Notes: generated from the sequence alone by a model not told the origin. 35,028 nt of DNA from an uncultured Bacillota bacterium (GCA_934702375.1 CAKUYE010000021.1:1-35028), one strand, 5' to 3'. Shown: positions 25,888-34,868, counted from the first letter of the stretch. Program-made: numbers and translations.

Positions 25888-27360
25888 ATGGGTAAAAATA
25901 TACATGCCGGGATCAACAAACTCCACGGCTTCGGTGTAAACATGTTCACCGATGATGAACTTTATACCATGCACCTCGCCACCTTGGAAATCTTGAGAGA
26001 CGTCGGGATCGGTATCACCGATCCTGACGCTCAGGAAGCCCTTGCCGGCGTCGGCTGCATCGTTGACAAAAAGAACGGTGTTGTTCACTTCCCCAACTAC
26101 GTTGTAGAAGAAGCCATCCGTTTGGCTCCCAAAACCATTAACTGGGCCGGCAGAAACCCTGCCAAAACCTATGTTTTGGAAGATAACCGCACCGGTTTCA
26201 CCAACTTTGGCGAAGGTATCATGGTTTATGACCTTTACGATAACGAATATCGCCGCAGCACCAAAAAAGACTGCGGTCAGGCTGCATTGATGGCCGACGC
26301 TCTTGATGCTATCGACGTTCATGAAAGAGCTGTTTCCGCTCAGGATGTTCCTGCTGCCGTTGCTCCTCTCCATGAAGTTCAGGTCAATATCACCAACACC
26401 TCCAAACACCTCATTCAGGGCTGCGGCACCGTAAGCAACCTGAGAAAGATCTACAAGGTTATGTGCCACATTGCCGGCGGCGAAGAAGCATATCGTGCAA
26501 ATCCCATCTACTCCACGATCACTTGCCCCATCAGCCCCTTGCAGCTCGTTCCGGAAAGTACCGCTATGATTATGGAAAGCGCCCGTCTCGGTGTTCCCAT
26601 CGTTATCATCTCCATGGCTCTTGCCGGCGGTACCACTCCTGTAACCCTCGCAGGTACCCTCCTTACTCACAACTGCGAAGCTCTGGCTTCTGTTGTTCTC
26701 TCTCAGGCCACGGTAAAAGGCGCTCCCGTAGTCTATGGCAGCTCCACCTCGATCATGGATCTGAAATACACTTGCTCCCCCGTTGGTTGCCCCGAACTTG
26801 GCATGATCAATGCTTCCGTTGCTAAATTGGCACAGTTCTACGGCATTCCCAGCTGGGTCGCAGGCGGGTAGGCAGACTCCAAACTCCCCGATGCTCAGGC
26901 AGCCCATGAAAAAACCATTACCGCGATGCTTCCGGCTTTGGCAGGTGCCAACGTCATTTATGGTCTCGGTATGTTGGAATTGGGTATCACCTTCGACTTT
27001 GCTCAGCTCGTGATGGATAACGAAATCGCGCAGATGATCAAACATGTTGTCAATGGTATCGAAGTAAACGATTACACCATGGCAGTTGATGTCATCAAGG
27101 AAGTTGGCATCGGCGGCGAATTTGTAACCAACATGCATACCTTCGACAACTTCCGTAAAGTCCAGTCCGATCCTAAGATTTTCGACCGCAGAATGCGCGA
27201 AAGCTGGGAAGCAATGGGCAGCAAAGATGCTCTTGAAAGAGCCAGAGAAGAAGCAAAATATATCCTCGAAAATCATAAACCGGATCCACTCCCCGCAGGT
27301 ACCGAAAAGATGCTCGAAGATATGGTTGCAGAAGGCGAAGAAGAACTCGGCCTCAGATAA
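25888..27360 (+). CDS. mttB: Trimethylamine methyltransferase MttB, read through an in-frame amber (pyrrolysine) codon
   Basis: Transfers a methyl group from trimethylamine to a corrinoid protein, leaving dimethylamine. TAG at 26869-26871 interrupts the frame after SWVAGG; the same frame continues with ADSKLPDAQAAHEKT to TAA at 27360. With TAG as pyrrolysine (residue 328) the protein has 490 residues, near the usual MttB length of about 495, and the residue falls at the known position. The two halves would otherwise be called as separate proteins. The ATG at 25888 has AAGAGG seven bases upstream; TTG at 25882 is too close to it. Dimethylamine produced would be the substrate of MtbB encoded at 1461. 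No dedicated MttC corrinoid gene is adjacent. Confidence 0.93.
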
Positions 27361-27388
27361 CCAATATTTTAAACCTATGGCTTTTTTA

Positions 27389-27418
27389 CACCACGCCGGC
27401 AAATATGCCGGCGTGGTG
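27389..27418. other. Perfect 13-bp GC-rich hairpin after mttB
   Basis: CACCACGCCGGCA (27389-27401) and TGCCGGCGTGGTG (27406-27418) pair fully with a four-base loop. No T-tract follows directly, so it may protect the 3' end or assist the terminator that starts 11 bases later. Confidence 0.7.
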
Positions 27419-27428
27419 CAGCCTGACG

Positions 27429-27458
27429 AAAAAGGGTCGCAAAAGCGGCCCTTTTTTG
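27429..27458 (+). terminator. Terminator of the mttB operon
   Basis: AAAAAGGGTCGC and GCGGCCCTTTTTT (27429-27457) form a stem around AAAA; it may work in both directions and so also end the leftward gene that stops at 27519. Confidence 0.88.
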
Positions 27459-27518
27459 ATATAATAATATCAGTAAATGGAGTTTTTTGATGTGCGCCGG
27501 AGTCTTGCTGTCTTATGT

Positions 27519-27836
27519 TTATTTCTTCTTCTTTTTGGGTAGTGGCAGTTTTGGTTCCATTGCTGCAATCAACTGCGCCAGGAAGGTTTTGTTTTCCAGT
27601 TGATCAACCAGTATCATTGGCTTTGCGCCTTCATAGGGAAATTCCATTGGCGCTTCCGGCAGCATTTCTGTGGCTGCCGGAATATTTTTTACTAAAAAAC
27701 GGTCATCGTAGATTCCGCCGAAAACTTTGCCGTGGGTGTAGAGGATGTATTCTCCCATCATTTTGCGAAAGGTGATTTCCTCGGCTTCGGAAAGCTGATC
27801 CAATATGAAGTCTAAATATTCTTTGCTTGATGCCAT
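27519..27836 (-). CDS. TfoX N-terminal-domain family protein
   Basis: 105 residues. Motifs of the TfoX/Sxy N-terminal fold: a start helix (YLDFILDQLSEAEEITFRKMMGEYILYTHGKVFGGIYDDRFLVKN is the stretch at residues 8-52; key parts FRKMMGEY and GGIYDDRFLVK). Homologues in Proteobacteria control competence, but small stand-alone forms like this in Bacillota have no proven role. Ends with a run of lysines. Ribosome site AAAGGAGCA before the ATG, its own promoter at 27867-27895. Confidence 0.85.
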   Translation of the reverse strand: MASSKEYLDFILDQLSEAEEITFRKMMGEYILYTHGKVFGGIYDDRFLVKNIPAATEMLPEAPMEFPYEGAKPMILVDQLENKTFLAQLIAAMEPKLPLPKKKKK

Positions 27837-27866
27837 GATATGCTCCTTTAAAATGTTGTTTGGTTT

Positions 27867-27895
27867 ATTCTATCACAATGGGGGTGGCAATGCAA
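27867..27895 (-). promoter_or_regulatory. Promoter of the TfoX-like gene
   Basis: On the minus strand: TTGCAT (27895-27890), 17-base spacer, TAGAAT (27872-27867). Confidence 0.65.
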
Positions 27896-28063
27896 TTTTT
27901 ACTTTTGCAGTATTGCTAAAAATAGCATGTTGTTCTGTTTGTAAATCGGGCGTTACAAAAATATTTTTCTGTCCTTTTCTGATGTAAAATGGCCTGAGGT
28001 GCGCCTAAGCAAAAACAGTGAAATTTAATAAAAAATTAATAAAAAAACCCCTGCTATCCCCTA

Positions 28064-28092
28064 TTGACATTCGTTGTCGGCAAGCGTAAAAT
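28064..28092 (+). promoter_or_regulatory. Promoter of the SGNH-MBOAT operon
   Basis: TTGACA (28064-28069), 17-base spacer, TAAAAT (28087-28092), with an A/T-rich run upstream (28021-28047) that could act as an UP element. The rest of 27837-28188 holds only the leftward promoter and no gene, apart from a possible 20-codon leader frame at 28137-28196. Confidence 0.8.
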
Positions 28093-28188
28093 ATTGTCAG
28101 AAACTATCGAAAACGGCGATAGAAAAAAACAGGGAAATGAGCAATCCCCGCCGTGATTTGGCATTCCAAAATGAATACGATCATAGGA

Positions 28189-29058
28189 ATGGATGAAAAT
28201 GAAAAAATGAGAAGACAGCACAGTAATCGGGAGCGTTTTGATCAGGAAAGAAGGATGTATCAGGAGATCCGCGAGGAAGAAACTTTTGAAAGGGAATCTC
28301 AACCACAGCGCCCCGGATCGAAAAAGAAAAACACAAAACAGAAGCCAATCCAAAGAACCGGGATCATCTGCGCTATTGCGATCACCGCGGTTCTTTTTGT
28401 CACCATTGGTATTTCTATTCTGTGCAGTGAGCCGACAAGTACAAAAACGGAAAATAAAACAGAGCCTAAAGCTGCGGCGGCAGCTCCCAAGGATGTTTTT
28501 GAGGATTCTGCCTTTGTAGGAAATTCTTATGTAATCACTTTGAAAACTTATCAGATCCCGAAAAACGCCGCGTTTTTTACAAAGGTGGGCATGAATGTCA
28601 GCGAAGCCCTCACTTATCAGAATGATGCGGGACAGAATCTGAACGAGTTTATTAAGGAAAAAACGTATCGCCGCATTTTCCTTGTCTTTGGTGAAAACGA
28701 ATTGGGTTGGAACGGAGCTTCGGTTTTTGTTGAGGAATATGCCAAAATCATTGATGATATCCGCAAGGTCTCGCCGAAAACCAAGCTTTATATTATGAGC
28801 ATTTTGCCGGTGTCTGCCGAGGTTGATGCGAAGAATGAAGAGCAAACCAATAATACTCGTATTCGGGAATTCAATGAGTATTTACGGCTCCTGGCAGCGG
28901 AAAAGGATGTAACCTATGTACCGCCTACGGCGGCTCTTTTTGACAACAACCTGATGCTTTTGGACAAGGCTTCTACCGACGGTGTCCATTTGAATAACGA
29001 ATACTGCAAACTTTGGGTCGAAGACCTGCGATCTCTTTTGGAGGGGAAAACAAAATGA
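28189..29058 (+). CDS. Membrane-anchored SGNH-type hydrolase
   Basis: 289 residues from the start chosen here. A basic, Glu/Arg-rich cytoplasmic N-terminus (about 50 residues) precedes one membrane span (GIICAIAITAVLFVTIGISIL). The external domain shows reduced SGNH blocks: FVGNSYV (block I, nucleophile Ser; GNS in place of GDS), FGENELG (block III, N) and DGVHLN (block V, Asp-His pair). In clusters with MBOAT and DHHW proteins such enzymes esterify or de-esterify a surface polymer. The start is uncertain: in-frame GTG 28153, ATG 28171, 28189 and 28207 all lack a good ribosome site. The stop overlaps the next gene's start (ATGA). Confidence 0.8.
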   Translation: MDENEKMRRQHSNRERFDQERRMYQEIREEETFERESQPQRPGSKKKNTKQKPIQRTGIICAIAITAVLFVTIGISILCSEPTSTKTENKTEPKAAAAAPKDVFEDSAFVGNSYVITLKTYQIPKNAAFFTKVGMNVSEALTYQNDAGQNLNEFIKEKTYRRIFLVFGENELGWNGASVFVEEYAKIIDDIRKVSPKTKLYIMSILPVSAEVDAKNEEQTNNTRIREFNEYLRLLAAEKDVTYVPPTAALFDNNLMLLDKASTDGVHLNNEYCKLWVEDLRSLLEGKTK

Positions 29059-29522
29059 AAATGAAAAAAACACTGCTGCCTTTGTTCCTTGCCCTTGTGG
29101 CCTTTGTTTTTGCCGGTTGCGGCGGAGAAAAATTGAACATTTCTCTGGCCGATGCCGGAAACCAGCTGCTTCAACAACAGCAATTTACCGATCAGCTTAC
29201 CGAGCTGGCTTCGGAAGATGCCTGTACTCTTTATGGCATTGAAAACGATGATATTGTAGATGCCATTGCCTATGTGAGCAGCGGTGCTACTGCCGAGGAA
29301 ATATCTCTTTGGCAGGCGAAGGACAGCAAGAGTCTGAAAAAAATCACTGATGCCATTGAAGCACGTATGGCAAGTCAAAAGGATGCTTATGCCTCCTATA
29401 AACCGGAAGAGGTTCCGAAACTGGAGAATTATATTCTGAAAACTGCCGGAGATTATGCAGTGCTCTGCGTGACCGATGATACCGATGCTGCCGAAAGTAT
29501 TTTGGCTGATTTAGGGTTTTAA
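29055..29522 (+). CDS. DUF4358-type lipoprotein
   Basis: 155 residues. Lipoprotein signal with lipobox FAGC (Cys about residue 20), then a mixed alpha/beta domain with the DUF4358 features SEDACTLYGIENDDIVDAIAYVS (shown in part; residues 47-69) and EEISLWQAKD. Function unknown; this family regularly sits between SGNH and MBOAT genes in Bacillota, suggesting a structural or helper role in the acetylation complex. Start ATG overlaps the SGNH stop and has GGAGGGG upstream. Confidence 0.82.
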   Translation: MKMKKTLLPLFLALVAFVFAGCGGEKLNISLADAGNQLLQQQQFTDQLTELASEDACTLYGIENDDIVDAIAYVSSGATAEEISLWQAKDSKSLKKITDAIEARMASQKDAYASYKPEEVPKLENYILKTAGDYAVLCVTDDTDAAESILADLGF

Positions 29523-29537
29523 GCAGAGGTTTATTCC

Positions 29538-30926
29538 ATGGTCTTTTCCAGTTTGATTTTTCTTTTCTTTTACCTGCCGTTGGTATTGCTACTGTATTTT
29601 GTCCTCCCGTCAAAATACCGCAACGGCTTTTTATTTTTCGCAAATTTGATATTTTATGCCTGGGGTGAGCCGGTTTTTGTGGTGGTGATGATCGTTGCGA
29701 TTATTATTAACTACTTTTTTGGGCTGGGGATCGAGAAACATCCCTCCAAAGCAAAGATTCTCTTGGTGATTGGCATTGTCATAGACCTCAGTTTGCTGTT
29801 TTTCTTTAAATATGCCGCCTTTTTCAGAGAAATCGCCGTAGCGCTTACCGGTTTGCCTCTGGGAAATTTCCCGGAGATTGCTTTGCCCATCGGCATTTCC
29901 TTTTATACCTTTCAGTCCCTGTCTTATCTGGTGGATATTTATCGTCGGGATATCGCGGCGGAAAAAAGCTTTATCTGTTTCGGCACATACCTGGCCTTTT
30001 TTCCTCAGTTGATCGCCGGGCCCATTGTCCGTTATGATGAGATGTCCGCCGATCTTCATCGACGTAGGGTGATCAAAAGTCAGTTTAGCGAGGGGATCAG
30101 CCTTTTTTTGATCGGCTTGGGCAAAAAGGTGTGTATTGCCAACGAAATGGGGGTGTTGTGGGAGCAGCTTCGTCCTTTGGCGGCGACGGAGGGGCTTCTT
30201 GCAGCTCATGTAGGCATTATTGCCTTTGCTTTGCAGATTTATTTTGACTTTAGCGGTTATTCCGATATGGCTCGGGGGCTGGGAAAAATGTTTGGTTTCT
30301 CACTGCCGGTGAACTTTAACTATCCTTACCACGCCGAAAGCCTTACGGATTTTTGGAGGCGGTGGCACATGACGCTTACCCGTTGGTTTCGGGATTATGT
30401 GTATATCCCCTGCGGCGGGAATCGCAAAGGAACGATGCGCACCGTTTTAAATCTTTTTTTTGTATGGAGCCTTACCGGTCTTTGGCATGGTGCTGACTAC
30501 AATTTTATTCTTTGGGGAATTTACTGGTTTGCATTGCTCTGCGGTGAGAAATTTCTTTGGCAGGGATTGTTGAAAAAGGTGCCTAAAGTGATACGCAGCA
30601 TCTATAGCTGGGTGTTCATTCTCATCGGTTGGGTGCTGTTCAGTTTAAGCAGCATGGGCGAGATCGGAACATATCTGACTGCAATGTTTACTTTGAAAAA
30701 CGGTTTTTTGCACGGAGACAGTGTTACCTATATCCTATCTTATCTGCCGTTGTTGTTGATTGCCCTGTTTGCGGCGATGCCTTACGGCAAGCAGCTTTGG
30801 CAGAAACTTTCGGCGCAGCGTTATGCGTCGATCCTTGAATTTTTGGGCTTGACTCTGATCTTTCTTTTTGCGGTAGCCTCTTTGACCAATCAGAGCTATA
30901 ATCCCTTCCTTTATTTCCGTTTTTGA
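29538..30926 (+). CDS. MBOAT-family O-acyltransferase (AlgI-like)
   Basis: 462 residues, about ten to eleven membrane spans. Family marks: start MVFSSLIFLFFYLP, YFDFSGYSDMARGLG, FWRRWHMTLTRWFRDYVYIP, and the catalytic His in LTGLWHGADYNFILWG. It would move acetyl groups across the membrane to an external polymer, with the DHHW and SGNH proteins as partners. Spacing of 15 bases to the DUF4358 gene, AGAGG before ATG. The acetylated polymer is not identifiable; no polysaccharide genes are nearby. Confidence 0.93.
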   Translation: MVFSSLIFLFFYLPLVLLLYFVLPSKYRNGFLFFANLIFYAWGEPVFVVVMIVAIIINYFFGLGIEKHPSKAKILLVIGIVIDLSLLFFFKYAAFFREIAVALTGLPLGNFPEIALPIGISFYTFQSLSYLVDIYRRDIAAEKSFICFGTYLAFFPQLIAGPIVRYDEMSADLHRRRVIKSQFSEGISLFLIGLGKKVCIANEMGVLWEQLRPLAATEGLLAAHVGIIAFALQIYFDFSGYSDMARGLGKMFGFSLPVNFNYPYHAESLTDFWRRWHMTLTRWFRDYVYIPCGGNRKGTMRTVLNLFFVWSLTGLWHGADYNFILWGIYWFALLCGEKFLWQGLLKKVPKVIRSIYSWVFILIGWVLFSLSSMGEIGTYLTAMFTLKNGFLHGDSVTYILSYLPLLLIALFAAMPYGKQLWQKLSAQRYASILEFLGLTLIFLFAVASLTNQSYNPFLYFRF

Positions 30927-30937
30927 GGAGCAGTTTG

Positions 30938-32071
30938 ATGACAAAAAAAACTTCTTTGGATCAAATTAAAATCGTGGTATTTTGTGGCGCGCTGGCTCTT
31001 TTCCTGCTGTTGTTTCTGGTGTTGCCGAAAAGCAGCTATTCACAAACGGAGCGCCGCTATCTCAGTGAAAAGCCTCATTTTACCGTAACAAGGCTTTTGG
31101 ATGGGAGCTATACGGAAGATTGGGAAGCTTATATTGCTGACCATTTCCCGGGCAGGACAGCGTTTGTGGGAATGTATCGTTCCACTCAGGTTGCTTTGGG
31201 AAACAGTGGCGGCAGCGGTGTTTACGTTGGCAGTGACGGATGTCTTTTTGCTCTCCCCAATCGTGATGAAACGCGGTTGCAGAGTAATATTGCGGCGATA
31301 AAATCTTTTGCAACGACGACACCGGCACAGGTTACGGTAATGGTGGTGCCTTCTGCCGGTGCCATTCTCAGCGAGAAACTGCCGAAGAATCATTTGAGCT
31401 ATCACGACAGCGAGGAATTGGAGGCTATGGCAGAAGCCTTATCGCCTTCGGTCTCTCGAGTAGATCTATATCAACGGTTTAGGGACTCGGAGAAAAAGGA
31501 TTCTTTGTATTTTAAGACAGATCACCATTGGACTTCCGATGGCGCTTATTTAGCCTACACCGCTTACTGTGAAGAAAAGGGCCTTTCCCCCCGGCAAAGC
31601 TCTACCTTTATCAAAAAGGATTATAAGGGCTTTTACGGAACTCTCTATGCCAAAAGTGGCAGTTGGAATACGCCGGCGGACACTCTTACCCTTTGGGAAC
31701 CGAAGGATAGCGTTTCCGTAGAGATCCACGATGATTCTACCGGAAAAACAAAGACCTATGATTCCTTCTTTTTCCCGACGGCTTTCACCGGACCGGATCC
31801 CTATAATATCTACTTTGACGGCAACCATAGTCTTGTTCATATCCATAATGAAAAAGCCGAAGGCAAGCTGCTGGTAATCAAAGATTCCTATGCCAATGCC
31901 TTCGTACCTTTTCTGGCCCACCATTACGGGGATATTTACATGGTGGATCTTCGTTATTATCGTCAAAACACTGTTTCTGCTTTTCTTGCGGAAAACGATA
32001 TTTCCGATGTGCTGTTTCTTTACAGCCTGAATCAGCTGGAAACCGATACCAATTTCCTTTGGCTGAAATGA
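30938..32071 (+). CDS. DHHW-motif protein (AlgJ/X-like partner)
   Basis: 377 residues. N-terminal membrane anchor (about residues 10-32), then an SGNH-like external domain with the signature TDHHWTSDGAYLAY, a GFYGTLYAKSG segment and the late nucleophile-like region VIKDSYANAF. DHHW proteins act with MBOAT transporters to acetylate surface polymers. ATG at 30938 is preferred over TTG at 30923 because GAGGAG lies just before it. It ends two bases from the stop of the opposing alpha/beta-hydrolase gene. Confidence 0.88.
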   Translation: MTKKTSLDQIKIVVFCGALALFLLLFLVLPKSSYSQTERRYLSEKPHFTVTRLLDGSYTEDWEAYIADHFPGRTAFVGMYRSTQVALGNSGGSGVYVGSDGCLFALPNRDETRLQSNIAAIKSFATTTPAQVTVMVVPSAGAILSEKLPKNHLSYHDSEELEAMAEALSPSVSRVDLYQRFRDSEKKDSLYFKTDHHWTSDGAYLAYTAYCEEKGLSPRQSSTFIKKDYKGFYGTLYAKSGSWNTPADTLTLWEPKDSVSVEIHDDSTGKTKTYDSFFFPTAFTGPDPYNIYFDGNHSLVHIHNEKAEGKLLVIKDSYANAFVPFLAHHYGDIYMVDLRYYRQNTVSAFLAENDISDVLFLYSLNQLETDTNFLWLK

Positions 32072-32073
32072 GA

Positions 32074-32754
32074 TTATTCCTGCAAAAATCGGAATACGAT
32101 GGAGTTGAATTCTTCAGGATTTTTATTTGCAATAAAGTGATCTCCTTTGATAAAGCAAAGCTTACTTTGGGGAATGCTGTGGTGGATTTGCTCCGTATGC
32201 TGCTTGGAGATCATATCCTTTGTTCCTGCCAAAACCAGAACCGGCATCTTCAGAGCGTTTAGCTCCGAGGGATCAAAGTTTGGCTCGTTTACCATCAATC
32301 CCAGCATTTCCGCATTTGCTTTTGCCTTTGGAGAACGGCGGGCAAAGGCCTGCGCGATTCGATAGCCGATTTCAATAGGAATTTGAACCTGACGTTTTAC
32401 GCCGCGGGGATGAAGATTTGCGCCGTTTAAGATCAGCTTGTTTACAAGCTCCGGATGGTTTAGGGCAAAGGTTAGTGCGATGTTGCCGCCATCGGAAAAG
32501 CCTAGGATATTTCCTTTGGTTATTTCTAATTGACCAAATAATTCGTATAGATCATCGGCAAATTGTCGGATGGTAAAGGGTGCTGTTCCCCGGGGAGAGC
32601 TGCCATGACCTCTGGTATCGACGGCAATGACACGGTAATATTGGCAGAAGAACTTGATCTGATGCTGAAAATAGTGGTGGTCTTCGCCGTTTCCGTGCAG
32701 TAAGAAAAGGGGTTCACCCCGGCCTTGTTCGGTATAAGAAAGTTTGATATCCAT
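32074..32754 (-). CDS. Alpha/beta hydrolase
   Basis: 226 residues, probably cytoplasmic. Oxyanion motif LHGNGED (about 19-25), the nucleophile elbow GFSDGGNIAL (Ser about 90), an Asp in the late GTKDMI segment and the catalytic His in KGDHFIANKNPEEF near the C-terminus. Substrate unknown; similar to small esterases or acyl hydrolases of Bacillota. Lies 18 bases after the upstream ATPase gene, probably in the same transcript. Confidence 0.88.
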   Translation of the reverse strand: MDIKLSYTEQGRGEPLFLLHGNGEDHHYFQHQIKFFCQYYRVIAVDTRGHGSSPRGTAPFTIRQFADDLYELFGQLEITKGNILGFSDGGNIALTFALNHPELVNKLILNGANLHPRGVKRQVQIPIEIGYRIAQAFARRSPKAKANAEMLGLMVNEPNFDPSELNALKMPVLVLAGTKDMISKQHTEQIHHSIPQSKLCFIKGDHFIANKNPEEFNSIVFRFLQE

Positions 32755-32772
32755 GGTTTTTTTCCGTAATAT

Positions 32773-33492
32773 TTAATCCTTTAAAAGTTTATCTAATAGT
32801 GAGTTTCGGTTATTTATAAATAGTTCTGTGACTTGGTAGCTATCCGTTTCCTCATATTGGCACAAATGTATCCGGCCCTTATCAAAGCAGTAGATATCTG
32901 CCTCCGGCATTCCCAGTAAAATAGGGGAGTGGGTTACTATGAAAAATTGCGATCCCTCTTTGGCACATCGGTAGATTTCTATCAGCAAAGTAAGCTGTCT
33001 TTGAGGAGATAACGCTGCTTCCGGTTCATCAAAGAAATATAGGCTGTCTGCCTGCAAATTGTCTTGTGCCAATGCCAAAAAGCTTTCGCCATGGGATATT
33101 TCATGATATCCTGCTGAGGGGATCTTTACTATCTCTGCATATATTTCCTCCTGGGTTGCAACGTTATAGAAGCTTTCGGCTCTTAGGAAATAGCCCCATT
33201 TTTCTCTTCGGCATCCCTTGGAAATTTTTATGGCCTGGTGCAATTCCGAGTGGGTAGCCCGTGTAGAAAAAGCATAATTTTTGGTTCCGCCTTCGGGATT
33301 GAATCCCTTCGCTACGGCAAGGGCCTCTAATAGCGTAGATTTTCCACTTCCGTTTTCGCCTACAAAAAAAGTGATGGGCTTATAAAAATCAAGTTTTTCG
33401 ACACCTCTAAGGGCTTCGATGTGCTTTAAATAGCTGCTATTTGCGATTTTATCCCATTCAAACCATACGCTTTTTATAAATGGATCGTTCAT
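32773..33492 (-). CDS. AAA-family (ABC-like) ATPase
   Basis: 239 residues. Walker A GENGSGKST (about residues 42-50), an LALAQDN signature-like region followed by Walker B and D-loop YFFDEPEAALSPQRQ, and the switch His in VTHSPILLGMPEA. It has no transmembrane partner, so it resembles stand-alone predicted ATPases rather than an importer subunit. ATG at 33492 has GGGAAGGG upstream; longer in-frame extensions would run into the tyrS remnant region. Function unknown. Confidence 0.87.
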   Translation of the reverse strand: MNDPFIKSVWFEWDKIANSSYLKHIEALRGVEKLDFYKPITFFVGENGSGKSTLLEALAVAKGFNPEGGTKNYAFSTRATHSELHQAIKISKGCRREKWGYFLRAESFYNVATQEEIYAEIVKIPSAGYHEISHGESFLALAQDNLQADSLYFFDEPEAALSPQRQLTLLIEIYRCAKEGSQFFIVTHSPILLGMPEADIYCFDKGRIHLCQYEETDSYQVTELFINNRNSLLDKLLKD

Positions 33493-33570
33493 TGGTTTTC
33501 CCTTCCCTTGAAAATAAATGAAGCCTGCGGTTTCTGTATTCATTTTATCATAAGGCTGCAGGTACCGCTT

Positions 33571-33753
33571 TTTGAATTTAACTATATGATTATGCAATCC
33601 TATGATTTTCTTTATCTTAATGAGCATTATGGTTGTAATATGCAGTTCGGCGGTGATGATCAATGGAGCAATATGTTGGCCGGAACGGACCTTATTCGCA
33701 GAAAAACCGGGAAAGATGCTTATGCTATGACCATTAGGATGGATTTATTGTGA
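33571..33753 (+). pseudogene. tyrS: Internal fragment of tyrosyl-tRNA synthetase
   Basis: About 55 codons match the middle of bacterial TyrRS: FEFNYMIMQSYDFLYLNE, then GCNMQFGGDDQWSNM, AGTDLIRRKTGKDAYAM. The tail after MTI leaves the family and stops at 33753; upstream of 33571 the match also ends. No HIGH or KMSKS part and no start are present, so it is a remnant. It lies opposite in direction to its neighbours and fills the gap before the ATPase start. Confidence 0.9.
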
Positions 33754-33762
33754 TGCTGCGGA

Positions 33763-34302
33763 TTACATCTTAACGATTTTTTTCACCGTATTCGCGGTCC
33801 TTATCGTTAGCTTTGAACGAATATTTGCCTTTGCGGTTTTCGGCCACCAGTTTGTTTTTTGGTAGTCTTTGCGGTTAAAGGACCAAAATATAGCTTCTTT
33901 GTATTCCTGGATTCTTTCTAAGCCTTCTTTTGGTTCTCCGATTTCGTGATAGACGTCTTGGAACGTGGCCGGGGGTATCATGAAGATCAAGTTGTCATAA
34001 ATCTCTTTGTTATCATCTCCCCACCAGTGGGGTGCATGGTGTAAAATGTCCTTCAATTCTTCTTGTGAGATAACAAAAACAGGTATATGAAGCAGAAAGC
34101 GTTCTTTGATCATTGCCTCGATTTGGCTTGTAAGCCGGATTGTATCGGTTTCTCCTCCTGAAAAAATCACGTTGCCGCTGTTTAAATAGGTCTTGACCTC
34201 GGCATAACCAATTTCTTCAAAGCCTTGCTTTATTTCTGCCATCGGGACTTTGTTCTTTCCGCTGATATTGATTCCTCGCAATAGGGCAATATATCGTTTC
34301 AT
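33763..34302 (-). CDS. DUF1697 domain protein
   Basis: 179 residues. The family start MKRYIALLRGINISGKNKV, then VKTYLNSGNVIFSG and a C-terminal region NRKDYQKTNWWPKT. Homologues are uncharacterised cytoplasmic proteins. Starts 27 bases after the LOG gene ends, with GAGG about 10 bases before the ATG, so it is probably part of the same leftward operon. Confidence 0.88.
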   Translation of the reverse strand: MKRYIALLRGINISGKNKVPMAEIKQGFEEIGYAEVKTYLNSGNVIFSGGETDTIRLTSQIEAMIKERFLLHIPVFVISQEELKDILHHAPHWWGDDNKEIYDNLIFMIPPATFQDVYHEIGEPKEGLERIQEYKEAIFWSFNRKDYQKTNWWPKTAKANIRSKLTIRTANTVKKIVKM

Positions 34303-34329
34303 AGGTTTAGTACCTCAAGGATTTTTATT

Positions 34330-34866
34330 TTATTGAAGATTTAAAATCCGTTTTATTTCTTCTAGATTTTCTGCAAAATAGATTCCCTCTTGCCGCTCTT
34401 TTGAGGAAAGCCCTTTTTCGATCATGTGGTTCAGGAGGGATTGCAATGGATCATAGAAGCCGTTTAAATTATAGAGAATACAGGGCGCATTCAAGTGCTT
34501 TAAAGACACTTTGGACATGATTTCTGTGATTTCCTCTAATGTTCCCGTGCCTCCGGGGAAAGCGATAAAAGCATCGCCCAGCTCGATCATTTTATTTTTG
34601 CGCTCGGACATGTCTTGGGTTACGATCAGTTTGGTTAAGCCATCGTGTTGAAGTTCGCTTTCGATGAAGAACTGCGGCTCAACACCGGTCACTTCACCGC
34701 CGGCATCCAAAACGCTGTCGGCGATGACTCCCATCAAACCCGATTTCGAACCACCGTAGACCAGAGCATTTCCGCTGGTTCCGATCCATGCTCCCAATTC
34801 CTGAACTGCTTTTCGTAAGCACGGGTCATTTCCTTCATTTGCGCCGAGATAGACGGTAATATTCAT
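34330..34866 (-). CDS. LOG-family protein (Rossmann-fold nucleotide phosphoribohydrolase-like)
   Basis: 178 residues. Motifs of the LOG/TIGR00730 family: GGSKSGLMG and the catalytic FPGGTGTLEEITE. Characterised members release adenine-type bases from nucleoside monophosphates; the substrate in this bacterium is not known. The ATG at 34866 is preferred over in-frame codons to 34962 because AAGAGGTGC precedes it and the family begins MNITVYLGAN-like. It starts two bases after the stop of the phosphatase gene. Confidence 0.9.
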   Translation of the reverse strand: MNITVYLGANEGNDPCLRKAVQELGAWIGTSGNALVYGGSKSGLMGVIADSVLDAGGEVTGVEPQFFIESELQHDGLTKLIVTQDMSERKNKMIELGDAFIAFPGGTGTLEEITEIMSKVSLKHLNAPCILYNLNGFYDPLQSLLNHMIEKGLSSKERQEGIYFAENLEEIKRILNLQ

Positions 34867-34868
34867 TT

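Noticed and set aside
25834..27402. 522-codon minus-strand frame across the whole mttB gene, and a 463-codon one across its neighbour
   Set aside because: Both mirror the strongly biased codon use of the sense genes. The product is Gly/Phe/Asn-rich without domains.
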